A stretch of DNA of 64,000 nucleotides from positions 434,001 through 498,000 of the forward strand of contig NZ_SOEE01000002.1 of assembly GCF_004366035.1 (NCBI RefSeq), read 5' to 3'. This stretch comes from Cytobacillus oceanisediminis (GTDB taxonomy: Bacteria > Bacillota > Bacilli > Bacillales > Cytobacillaceae). This document shows, in pieces, positions 37,572 through 45,272 of this stretch (position 1 is its first letter; every line of letters starts with the position of its first letter). The notes beneath the pieces were generated by a model. The model saw only the letters and a list, made by a program, of their open reading frames with translations. It had not been told where the DNA came from and did not search any database. A program made the translations under genes and the position numbers.

Positions 37572-38531
37572 CTATTTAATTCTGCCGAATTCCTTATAAA
37601 GCTGATCAGAAATGCGAGATACCTCATCATAGTTTCCATGAAGCAGCAAATATTTCTTCTCTATTAAAAAATTAAATTGTTCAGAAGTGCTTTTTTTCAT
37701 GTAACGGTCAAGGAGCAAAATAGCCGAATAGTAGTCGATTCCCTCAATGACAGCTACACCGCCTATTGAAGAGTTCAGCCCCAATTGCTTTGTAAGCCAT
37801 GGACTGGGGGATTTTTCTCTATAGATTTGAGCAGTTTTAAAGGATTTTTGGGAAAGTTTTTTAAAGAAGCTCTTTAAAGCGCTTAATAGTGATCTATGAT
37901 CCTTTTCATATAGCTCCAGCGAAAAGGATTGCCCGCTGTTTTTGTCCCATGTCAGGCAATATCTTAATGAAGGAAACTCTCTTAAAAGGTCATTCAGCAT
38001 AAATAACTGGCCGGGCGTGCATTTTTCTGAAGTGATTACGCCGATTGAGGCTGTTTTTAATTCCCGCTGAAAAGAGCTTTCAAGAGCAGGATGAAGGTCT
38101 GAGAAAAGCCAGACTTTTACACCCTCCGGCGTTTGTCCGATAAGCTGGCTTTCTCTTGCATTTCGATCAGGTCTTATATCAGCAAAGCCAGTCTTAGAAG
38201 AAACCGGCTGTTTCCCCTGTACCAGGGATAGGGTTTGAAGCTGTGCAATTTTTTCCTTAGCTGAAGCCTTGGGAGAAGCAAGAGAATCGGTTTGCCTACT
38301 AAGGTTTGGATGTAAATCGCCAGTCTTAACCGGTACGGCATGATGCACTGAAATTCTTTTATTCATTTTTTCCTTCTGGTAATTAGGCCGGCTAATGCCT
38401 TGTATAGTCCTCTTCGTTTCCTGCTGACTGCTTGGAGGGGACTGATTGGAAACTCTATTAATGGGGTTTACCTTTGACTTGCCGTAAGGCTTCATCACTT
38501 CTTCTACAACACTTTTAATAAAGTCAGACAC
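37572..38531 (-). CDS. Undescribed BMC protein: N-terminal encapsulation-type helix and C-terminal BMC-like fold
   Basis: 319 residues. The first 17 residues (MSDFIKSVVEEVMKPYG) form an amphipathic helix of the kind that targets cargo to BMC shells, followed by a 110-residue Ser/Pro/Gln/Lys linker. The middle (VKVWLFSDLHPALESS) is alpha/beta. The last 75 residues (IGGVAVIEGIDYYSAILLLD, then KKYLLLHGNYDEVSRISDQL) mirror the strand-helix-strand order of a BMC domain (compare GLIETRGLTAAIEALDSM and IIEGDVAAVAAAVEV in the next gene). I know no described family with this layout. It sits between two BMC-H genes. Confidence 0.7.
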   Translation of the reverse strand: MSDFIKSVVEEVMKPYGKSKVNPINRVSNQSPPSSQQETKRTIQGISRPNYQKEKMNKRISVHHAVPVKTGDLHPNLSRQTDSLASPKASAKEKIAQLQTLSLVQGKQPVSSKTGFADIRPDRNARESQLIGQTPEGVKVWLFSDLHPALESSFQRELKTASIGVITSEKCTPGQLFMLNDLLREFPSLRYCLTWDKNSGQSFSLELYEKDHRSLLSALKSFFKKLSQKSFKTAQIYREKSPSPWLTKQLGLNSSIGGVAVIEGIDYYSAILLLDRYMKKSTSEQFNFLIEKKYLLLHGNYDEVSRISDQLYKEFGRIK

Positions 38532-38547
38532 ACATTATGCACCTCCA

Positions 38548-38811
38548 TTAAAGAATTTTGCGAAGTTCTGAATGAGGGCGGGGAATAACATTAGCCGAAA
38601 CCAGTTCTCCTCCAGTCATTGTGTGAGCAGTCTTCCCAACCTCAACAGCTGCGGCCACTGCTGCGACATCACCCTCGATAATGACGGTGACAAGGCCGGA
38701 TCCGACCCTCTTTAAATCAACTAAACTGACATTTGCTGCTTTTGCCATTGAGTCCAGCGCTTCAATAGCCGCTGTCAACCCTCTTGTTTCAATCAAGCCG
38801 ATTGCCTTCAT
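38548..38811 (-). CDS. BMC-H shell hexamer protein 3 (pore GSG)
   Basis: 87-residue single BMC domain: MKAIGLIETRGLTAAIEALD, KRVGSGLVTVIIEGDVAAV and [13 protein letters not shown]. The pore loop is the common Gly-Ser-Gly, so this is probably the major facet protein. It is followed leftwards by the unusual BMC protein gene after 16 bases. Confidence 0.95.
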   Translation of the reverse strand: MKAIGLIETRGLTAAIEALDSMAKAANVSLVDLKRVGSGLVTVIIEGDVAAVAAAVEVGKTAHTMTGGELVSANVIPRPHSELRKIL

Positions 38812-38836
38812 TTTTGACCTCCTTTACTGCAGAAGC

Positions 38837-40189
38837 TTAAAGATAGTCTTCCAGATTCACTTCAATGGGGATTGAAGTCCTTTTAAATAACTCTTCTTTT
38901 CCAAGCGGATAGGTTGCATCGATGCCCATCTTATCACTGACTCCTTTTAAATGATGGGAAGACTCAAGCGGCGATCCCTTTGCACCTTGTACGATAAATA
39001 TGTCATCACCTGCCTGCACTCTTGTAGCTATGGCCCATTCAACATCGTCCGAATCAAAAATATCGACATCATCATTCACAACAACCACATGCTTTAAATC
39101 CTTATCGCTTGCAAAAGCTGCGAGTGCTGCCTGTTTGCCGTCACCATCATGCTTCTTCTCAATTTGAATGACTGCATGATAACGAGCCACCCCGCCCATC
39201 GGGATATGTACAGCTTTTATATTTGGAACCACTTGCCGGACGGTGCTTAAAAGTGTGGCTTCCCTTACAAGCGCCATTGGCAGCCTTTCTTCATAGCTTG
39301 ATGGAAAAATAGTCTGTGAGATAGCATGATCACGGTATGTAACCGCTGAAAACTCTACAACCGGCTGAGGCGTCCTGGTGCCATAATAACCTGCCAGTTC
39401 GCCAAACGGCCCTTCCAGTTCTCTTTCATATGGAAGCATTCTGCCTTCCAAAACGATTTCCGCCTCAGCCAGTACTTCCAGATCGACCGTTTTGCATTGA
39501 ACAACATCAAGGGACTGGCCGAGCAGTGCACCTGCTACATCCAATTTGTCGGTATGATACAAATGTGTACTAATCTGAGAACTTAATACAACAGCCGGTA
39601 CCACGCCAAACATAACAGCCACTTCCATCGGTTCGCCCATGCTTTCATAATGGGCATATTGCTCCATCAGCTCAGGGGAGGTTATGAGAATATTCGTTCG
39701 ATTCCCGCCAAGATATTGCATTCTGCGTATGGAGGTATATCTTTTCCTCCCAGATAAATCTTTAACTACCAATATTCCTGAAACATAATAAGCACCTGAG
39801 TCTTCCGCATGATAGGTTGGAATAGGAAACAAGTCTGCAAGATCGAATTCCCCGGTCACCAGATTCTCCTGAACAGGGCCAGTTTGCCTTAACGTGGTTG
39901 GAATGGGGTTAACAATTGAGTTGATGATTCTAGGAATAAGTTCGGCAGATTGGATTCCCATGCTGTCAGCCATCAGCTCTCTGTCACCTCCCAAACCGGC
40001 TGCCATGGAAGATTGATAGCCTTTAATTTTTTCAAATAAAAAAGGCTCTCTTCCATGTTTGGCATTTATCACTGCCCCCAGCTCGTGCATAGGATCCACC
40101 TCTTTTTTCACCCGATGAAGAAGTCCCCTGCTCTCCCATCTATCCAGCAATGCCCTCATTGTTACAGGGTTCATGCCTTTTCCCCCCAT
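38837..40189 (-). CDS. ubiD: UbiD-family prFMN-dependent decarboxylase
   Basis: 450 residues (or 445 from ATG 40174, which has the better GGGGGGAAAAGG ribosome site). The catalytic block ELEGPFGELAGYYG carries the two glutamates (Glu259 and Glu264) spaced as in characterised UbiD/Fdc enzymes, with Arg154-155 in YTSIRRMQYLGGNR. It needs prenylated FMN, supplied by the UbiX gene whose end it overlaps. UbiD enzymes decarboxylate aromatic and heteroaromatic acids. Among purine genes an imidazole-carboxylate substrate is the natural inference. Confidence 0.92.
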   Translation of the reverse strand: MGGKGMNPVTMRALLDRWESRGLLHRVKKEVDPMHELGAVINAKHGREPFLFEKIKGYQSSMAAGLGGDRELMADSMGIQSAELIPRIINSIVNPIPTTLRQTGPVQENLVTGEFDLADLFPIPTYHAEDSGAYYVSGILVVKDLSGRKRYTSIRRMQYLGGNRTNILITSPELMEQYAHYESMGEPMEVAVMFGVVPAVVLSSQISTHLYHTDKLDVAGALLGQSLDVVQCKTVDLEVLAEAEIVLEGRMLPYERELEGPFGELAGYYGTRTPQPVVEFSAVTYRDHAISQTIFPSSYEERLPMALVREATLLSTVRQVVPNIKAVHIPMGGVARYHAVIQIEKKHDGDGKQAALAAFASDKDLKHVVVVNDDVDIFDSDDVEWAIATRVQAGDDIFIVQGAKGSPLESSHHLKGVSDKMGIDATYPLGKEELFKRTSIPIEVNLEDYL

Positions 40190-40755
40190 CTCTCCAGCAG
40201 CTCATGGTCAATATCCATCATGTCCAAGATCCTTGCCACCATAAAGTTGGCCAGCTCCCATATTTCCGTAGGCTTATGATAAAAGCCTGGTGATGCAGGC
40301 ATTATACATGCTCCACTCTCAGCAAGAAGAGTCATATTGCGCAGATGAATCAAATTAAAAGGTGCTTCCCGAGGAACAATAATGAACTTTCGATTCTCCT
40401 TCAAGACAACACTGGCAGCCCTGCTTAATAGCGTATCGCCGACCCCATTTGCAATAGCTCCCAATGTATTCATTGAACATGGCACGATAACCATTCCGTC
40501 TGTCTTAAAGGATCCGCTGGCAACCGCAGCGAAAAGATTCCGGTTGCTGTGGATAGTGGCATACCCCTTCAGCTCGTCCATCTTGACCCCGCATTCAAAT
40601 TGCATTACTTTTTCTCCCATTTCCGTAGCAATTAAATGCGTTTCGATCTCTAATTGATGAAGAGCGCGGATCAATGTATAAGCATACAATGATCCGCTTG
40701 CTCCGGTAATGCCCACTAAAATACGCTTTTTCCTTTCCGCAGAGGAGTTAGACAA
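40171..40755 (-). CDS. ubiX: UbiX-family flavin prenyltransferase
   Basis: 194 residues. Makes prenyl-FMN for the partner UbiD. Motifs: RILVGITGASGSLYAYTLI (flavin loop), MVIVPCSMNTLGAIANGVGD and VPREAPFNLIHLRNM, all family hallmarks. It overlaps the isochorismatase-like gene by 8 bases upstream and UbiD downstream, so it is embedded in the operon, pointing to a dedicated decarboxylase system rather than ubiquinone synthesis, which Bacillaceae lack. Confidence 0.93.
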   Translation of the reverse strand: MSNSSAERKKRILVGITGASGSLYAYTLIRALHQLEIETHLIATEMGEKVMQFECGVKMDELKGYATIHSNRNLFAAVASGSFKTDGMVIVPCSMNTLGAIANGVGDTLLSRAASVVLKENRKFIIVPREAPFNLIHLRNMTLLAESGACIMPASPGFYHKPTEIWELANFMVARILDMMDIDHELLERWGEKA

Positions 40756-41338
40756 CCGATTCGTCTTGGGAGAATTTCTTTTTAGCCAGCTTTTTGTAAC
40801 TTTCTGTTGATAATATATCTCCGAAGATATCCATGTCTCTTAAACCTGATACATGCATATCGTCATCCTGAGAAGCGGTGGCATCTGAAATGCAAATGAC
40901 ATTGTAGCCATGATACAAAGCATCAGAAGCAGTGCTGCGAACACATACATTGGTCCAGACTCCAGTCAGTACGACGGTATCAATTTCTTCTTCTCTCAAG
41001 AAGAGATCAAAATCGGTGTAGCTGAATGCACTATGCCGCCTCTTCTGGACCACATAATCCCCTTTGGTCTCATCAGGCTGAAGCTCTGGAATGAATTCCG
41101 AACCCCAGGTTCCCTTAACTGCATGGACAGGCCTCACGCGAAAATCCCGGTCATTTTTTCTGTGAGCTTCCTGAACATGTACAACCTGGATATTGTGCTC
41201 ATGAGCGAATTGAATAAGCTCTTGAATTTTAGGAACTATTTTTTCGCCATTTTCACACCTTAATGCTGCTTTTTCGCCGATAAAGTCGTTTAACATATCA
41301 ATAATGACCACACAGTGCTTTTTTCCCCTAAGTTCCAA
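40748..41338 (-). CDS. Isochorismatase-like cysteine hydrolase
   Basis: 196 residues with the catalytic triad Asp14 (VVIIDMLNDF), Lys99 (VVQKRRHSAF) and Cys132 (LTGVWTNVCVRSTASDA). The family includes nicotinamidase, N-carbamoylsarcosine amidase and ureidoacrylate amidohydrolase. In this setting I infer cleavage of a ureido or carbamoyl group, for example of 4-ureidoimidazole-5-carboxylate. It overlaps ubiX. Confidence 0.87.
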   Translation of the reverse strand: MELRGKKHCVVIIDMLNDFIGEKAALRCENGEKIVPKIQELIQFAHEHNIQVVHVQEAHRKNDRDFRVRPVHAVKGTWGSEFIPELQPDETKGDYVVQKRRHSAFSYTDFDLFLREEEIDTVVLTGVWTNVCVRSTASDALYHGYNVICISDATASQDDDMHVSGLRDMDIFGDILSTESYKKLAKKKFSQDESVV

Positions 41339-41365
41339 TCCGGTCAGCCTCCCTCTATTAAGTAT

Positions 41366-42826
41366 TTATTGCTGTGCTACTGGGTCTTTTGTTTTTGCTT
41401 TTACCGCTTCGTATTTTTCATACTTCAATGTTCTCTCAAGCCTCTGGATGCTTTGGCGCGGAACATACTCACCATAGCCTGCTTCTCCTACGATGCCTTT
41501 GTCTTCATCGTAAATCACGTTTCCGCGAATGATCGTTTGGACTGGCTTTCCTTTAAGCTTCATGCCATGCAGAGGGTTATATTTAGCCATTGATTCTGTT
41601 TTCTGCTCGTCTATTACGTATTCTTTCTCAAGATCGATAACAGTGAAATCAGCATCACTGCCAATTTCCATTGATCCCTTTTTAGGATAAATGCCATAAT
41701 GAATGGCGGCATTGCGGCTCGTTACCTCGACAAATCTTGATAAGGATAAACGGCCTTTATTTAAACCTTCACTGACAAGGATCGGCACCATTGTTTCTAC
41801 ACCAGGTATGCCAGGGAAGGTGTTCCAGATCGTTGCCCCTGGATAATCCTTTTCTGTTGCAATTTCATATGGAGCATGGTCCGTACCGACAAAATCGATT
41901 GTTCCGTCAGCCAGAGCCTGCCAGTGTGATTCGTTGTCCTCTTTTCCTCGTAAAGGAGGAGCAATCTTTGCATAGGAACCGCGCTCTGACATGGAGTCCT
42001 TTGCATTGAGAACAAGATAGTGAGGACAGGTTTCTGCTGTAACCTTAACACCACGCTTCTTTGCTGCTTTAACCAGCTCGACGCCTTCTTTTGTGCTCAT
42101 ATGTACCACATGTACACGTGCGTCTGTAGCTTCTGCAAAGCTGAGAATCAGTTCAATGGCCACCTTCTCAGCGAGGCTTGAACGCGCTTCAGCCCATGCT
42201 GGTCCGTCAAGGCGCCCTTCTTTTTCAAGTTTCTTGGAATAAAATGTGCAGATATCATAGTTTTCAGCATGAACACCAATTGGGAGTCCGGTTTTTGCAA
42301 CATTACTGAAGATTTCCAGCATCTCTGCGTCCGATACTTTAGGGAAGGTAGGTACAGAAGGAGTCATGTAAACTTTAAAGGCAACAACCCCCTGGTCAAT
42401 CTGCGGATAAATATTATCAATCCAGCCTTCACGTGCATCCTCTCCAGTCATGCCGCCCCAGAAACAGTAATCAATATAAGCCTGATCCCTGATTGGTCCG
42501 ATTTTTTTATTGAAACTCTCCCCATCCCGAACGGATGGCTTGCTGCAGCATGGCATATCTATAATGGTGGTTAAGCCTCCGGCTGCTGCAGAACGGCTGC
42601 CAGTTGCAAAAGTTTCTCTATGAGTGAAGCCTGGATCCATAAAATGAGTATGCGGATCAATACAGCCTGGAACGACTAATTTTCCTTTAATATCAATCAC
42701 CCTGGCTGCATTTAGAAAAGAAATGTCATTCGTGTAGCCAACAATTTTTCCCTTGTTTACTAGAATATTTGTTAAAACCTGACGATCTCCCTGGGGAATG
42801 TTTGCATTTTTCAAAATTAAATCCAT
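41366..42826 (-). CDS. Cyclic amidohydrolase (dihydropyrimidinase/allantoinase family)
   Basis: 486 residues. Metal ligands: CIDPHTHFMDPG with His59 and His61, the carboxylated Lys151 in VVAFKVYMTPS, IGVHAEN, VHVVHMS and FVGTDHAPY. It hydrolyses a cyclic amide or ureide. With no other allantoin genes present, a xanthine- or hydantoin-like ring is more likely than allantoin. The C-terminal 25 residues (LERTLKYEKYEAVKAKTKD) could form an amphipathic helix able to contact the shell. First enzyme gene after the permease in the operon. Confidence 0.88.
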   Translation of the reverse strand: MDLILKNANIPQGDRQVLTNILVNKGKIVGYTNDISFLNAARVIDIKGKLVVPGCIDPHTHFMDPGFTHRETFATGSRSAAAGGLTTIIDMPCCSKPSVRDGESFNKKIGPIRDQAYIDYCFWGGMTGEDAREGWIDNIYPQIDQGVVAFKVYMTPSVPTFPKVSDAEMLEIFSNVAKTGLPIGVHAENYDICTFYSKKLEKEGRLDGPAWAEARSSLAEKVAIELILSFAEATDARVHVVHMSTKEGVELVKAAKKRGVKVTAETCPHYLVLNAKDSMSERGSYAKIAPPLRGKEDNESHWQALADGTIDFVGTDHAPYEIATEKDYPGATIWNTFPGIPGVETMVPILVSEGLNKGRLSLSRFVEVTSRNAAIHYGIYPKKGSMEIGSDADFTVIDLEKEYVIDEQKTESMAKYNPLHGMKLKGKPVQTIIRGNVIYDEDKGIVGEAGYGEYVPRQSIQRLERTLKYEKYEAVKAKTKDPVAQQ

Positions 42827-42897
42827 TTCTCCTGCTCCTATCTATTATTTGGATTTCTGCCTACCGAAGAAGAGGCAGATGATTTCAGCAATTGCAT

Positions 42898-44226
42898 TTA
42901 AATCGCTTCAGCTGAATGATCTCCTTTCAGCTGTTCGATTCTTTCACTTTCACTTATATTTAAATCTTTATAATTAAATACCAAATTTAATAAAATTGCT
43001 GTGATGCTTCCCAGCACGATTCCATTTTCAACCAGCAAGCGTGCGCTAGTTGGAAGACTTTCAAAAATTTGCGGGACAACTGCCGAACCAAGTCCGATTC
43101 CTATGGAACAGGCAACGATAAGCAAGTTTTCATTTTTGCTGAAATCAACAACAGAAAGCATTCTGATTCCGGATGAAATAACCATTCCAAACATTGGAAT
43201 CATTGCTCCGCCAAGAACAGCCATAGGGATAATCGTGGTCAGAGCTGCCACTTTAGGCAAAAGCCCCAAAACCATTAATATAACGCCAGCTGCGATAACT
43301 ACATTTCTCGTTTTTACTTTAGTTAGCGCTACAAGTCCCACATTCTGTGAAAAGGATGTATAAGGAAATGCATTAAAGATTCCTCCTATTACAACAGCCA
43401 GCCCCTCTGCACGCAGCCCTTTTTTTATGTCTTTGGAGTCCAGCTTTCTCTCGCAGACATCTCCGAGAGCCAGAAATACCCCAGTAGATTCAATCATGCT
43501 CACAATGGCTACTAAAGTCATTGTAAGTATGGCCGAGGCATTGAATGTCGGAAATCCGAAATAGAATGGCTGAACGACATGAAACCAGGAAGCCTGGCTG
43601 ACTTCAGCAAAGCTGACGAGCCCCATAAAGTAAGCAGTGATCGTTCCGGCCGCCAATGAAAGCAGCACAGATATAGCTCTCATATAGCCTTTAAAGAACC
43701 TGTTCATTAAAATAATCAGAACCAGTGTAAAGGCAGCCAGGAATAAATTCTGGGCACTCCCATATTCTGGGGAACCAAGCCCTCCTGCAGCATTATTCAT
43801 TGCAACAGGGATCAAGGAAACCCCAATAATAGCTACCACTGAACCGGTTACGACCGGCGGGAAAAATCTCATTATTTTACTCATAAATTGAGATAAGATC
43901 ATGACGATGATTCCCGAAGCTATAATGGCCCCGTAGATGGCTGTAATGCCCTGCAAATTCCCGATGGCAATCATGGGTCCGACTGCTGTAAAAGTACATC
44001 CAAGAATCACCGGGAGCCTTATGCCAAAATGCCTCCCCCCTATTACTTGAAGCAATGTAGCAATCCCGCAAGTAAATAAATCAATTGAAATTAAATAAGC
44101 AAGCTGCTGGGCCGTGAGCCCTATTGCCGGTCCAACAATCAGTGGAACAATAACAGCACCTGCATACATGGCCAGCACATGCTGAAATCCCAAAGTCCCT
44201 ACTTTCCAAGGATTTAGCTTTTCCAA
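42898..44226 (-). CDS. NCS2 uracil/xanthine-type permease
   Basis: 442 residues with about 12-14 membrane segments. Family motifs: FQHVLAMYAGAVIVPLIVGP at the start and IESTGVFLALGDV with the substrate-binding Glu in helix 8, plus QNVGLVALTKVKTRNV. Relatives import xanthine, uric acid or uracil. It starts with TTG 44226 behind GGAGGGG and opens the leftward catabolic operon. Confidence 0.9.
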   Translation of the reverse strand: MEKLNPWKVGTLGFQHVLAMYAGAVIVPLIVGPAIGLTAQQLAYLISIDLFTCGIATLLQVIGGRHFGIRLPVILGCTFTAVGPMIAIGNLQGITAIYGAIIASGIIVMILSQFMSKIMRFFPPVVTGSVVAIIGVSLIPVAMNNAAGGLGSPEYGSAQNLFLAAFTLVLIILMNRFFKGYMRAISVLLSLAAGTITAYFMGLVSFAEVSQASWFHVVQPFYFGFPTFNASAILTMTLVAIVSMIESTGVFLALGDVCERKLDSKDIKKGLRAEGLAVVIGGIFNAFPYTSFSQNVGLVALTKVKTRNVVIAAGVILMVLGLLPKVAALTTIIPMAVLGGAMIPMFGMVISSGIRMLSVVDFSKNENLLIVACSIGIGLGSAVVPQIFESLPTSARLLVENGIVLGSITAILLNLVFNYKDLNISESERIEQLKGDHSAEAI

Positions 44227-44324
44227 AGACTTCCCCTCCAGGTATAATTCTTTGTTATGCCTCAGCCTGACTCCAGCGGATAAAAACAGGCATCACCTCC
44301 CAAAAGAAAAAAGAGTATAAAAAA

Positions 44325-44378
44325 AACCGCAGCAATAGATAACATCAAAGTACACATAGATGTTCTATTACTGCGGTT
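44325..44378 (-). terminator. Long hairpin with T run upstream of the permease gene
   Basis: Nineteen base pairs in three blocks: AACCGCAG/CTGCGGTT, AATAG/CTATT and AACATC/GATGTT, with one mismatch, a 2-base bulge and a 12-base loop. On the minus strand it is followed by at least seven T. It ends the DUF2294 gene's transcript or acts as an attenuator for the permease operon. Confidence 0.8.
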
Positions 44379-44480
44379 TCATTCAGCTTCCGTTAAACAA
44401 AAGGCAAAGGAACCGCTCCGATATTCAGGTTTAAGAAAAACTGCGGCATGCACAGCTTCCCCAAACATATTATAAAACTG

Positions 44481-44831
44481 CTATTTTTCAAAATAAATAA
44501 CTGTGCATGCTTCTTCGGTATCAGGATCGTAATCTTTTAAAATCGTTTTGACTTTCAAATGGAGAGAATCTTCAATCAGACCCTTTAAAAGCGATTTAAA
44601 TTCAACAATCAATGCTGAATCAACCGATATTGTCAGGTGATGAAAGTTCTGGCTTAGCATATGCAGTGCCTGTACACGCTTATGCTGAGCAAATATGATG
44701 ACTCTATCATCAAAAGTTTCAAGACGCTGTTTTTTGACGCCTGTACCGTAGATCTCCTGATTGACACGATTATAAAGAAAAGCGAGATCTTTTTTTAATG
44801 ATTGATGAAATTTTGAGGTTATTACAGTCAT
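44481..44831 (-). CDS. DUF2294 (MpsC-like) protein
   Basis: 116 residues. The layout fits DUF2294 proteins: N-terminal helix (SLKKDLAFLYNRVNQEIYGTG), central DDRVIIFAQHKRVQALHML and C-terminal LKVKTILKDYDPDTEEACTVIYF. Some family members are linked to a membrane-potential-generating system (MpsC); a role in purine use is unknown. It has its own promoter and is the first leftward gene after the divergent control region. Confidence 0.65.
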   Translation of the reverse strand: MTVITSKFHQSLKKDLAFLYNRVNQEIYGTGVKKQRLETFDDRVIIFAQHKRVQALHMLSQNFHHLTISVDSALIVEFKSLLKGLIEDSLHLKVKTILKDYDPDTEEACTVIYFEK

Positions 44832-44852
44832 GTAGTCCTCCTGTTATTCACT

Positions 44853-44881
44853 ATATTAAACAAGGCAGTTTTATAAGTCAA
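44853..44881 (-). promoter_or_regulatory. Promoter for the leftward genes
   Basis: On the minus strand TTGACT (44876-44881), a 17-base spacer and TAATAT (44853-44858). The AGGAGG ribosome site of the DUF2294 gene follows. It may also feed the permease/BMC operon by readthrough of the hairpin at 44325-44378. Confidence 0.7.
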
Positions 44882-44905
44882 TACAATTTATCAGAAAATT
44901 CTTAC

Positions 44906-44965
44906 TTGACAAAATATTAACTTAACTATTACACTACAAATCAACTCCCCCTCTATTTCTATAAT
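44906..44965 (+). promoter_or_regulatory. Candidate promoters for the molybdenum hydroxylase operon
   Basis: A perfect TTGACA (44906-44911) is followed by imperfect -10 candidates at 44927-44934. A perfect TATAAT (44960-44965) with a weak -35 lies nearer the riboswitch and would start transcription about 40 bases before the aptamer. I cannot decide which is used. Confidence 0.5.
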
Positions 44966-45013
44966 TGTCTTGTTAATACCTTCCTCCAGCACACTGAAAA
45001 ATCAAATAGAATT

Positions 45014-45130
45014 TTTCGTATAACCTCAATAATCGGTTTGAGGGTTTCTACTAGGAACCGGAATTCCTATCTACGAAAGGCATTTTCCTGTGGACAGCAG
45101 CAAGGAACCTTTTGTGCAGGAATTTTTTTG
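45014..45130 (+). promoter_or_regulatory. Guanine-class purine riboswitch with intrinsic terminator
   Basis: P1 TTTCGTA/TACGAAA (45014-45020, 45072-45078), J1/2 TAA, P2 CCTCAA/TTGAGG (45024-45029, 45038-45043), the conserved J2/3 GTTTCTAC (45044-45051) and P3 TAGGAA/TTCCTA (45052-45057, 45064-45069) closely match the purine aptamer. J3/1 is UC, so the specificity base (position 74) is C, the guanine/hypoxanthine type. Downstream, TTCCTG (45085-45090) pairs with CAGGAA (45117-45122) before seven T: a terminator. CGAAAGG (45074-45080) can instead pair with CCTTTTG (45108-45114), competing with P1. That arrangement suggests ligand-induced termination. Confidence 0.88.
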
Positions 45131-45272
45131 TGCTTATTAGTCTATTTAGAAGAATATGCATAATATCATAATTTAAATACCTCTGCTTGCTCGCCAGGCT
45201 ATAATCCCTTAATACTCACACTATTTCTCATTGTCATTTTTAAGTTTCAAAGTTCTATGAGGAGGCGAAGAT

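Noticed and set aside
44325-44378. Hairpin before the permease as a second purine riboswitch
   Set aside because: None of the conserved purine aptamer elements (TATAA, GTTTCTAC, TACGA) are present on the minus strand there.
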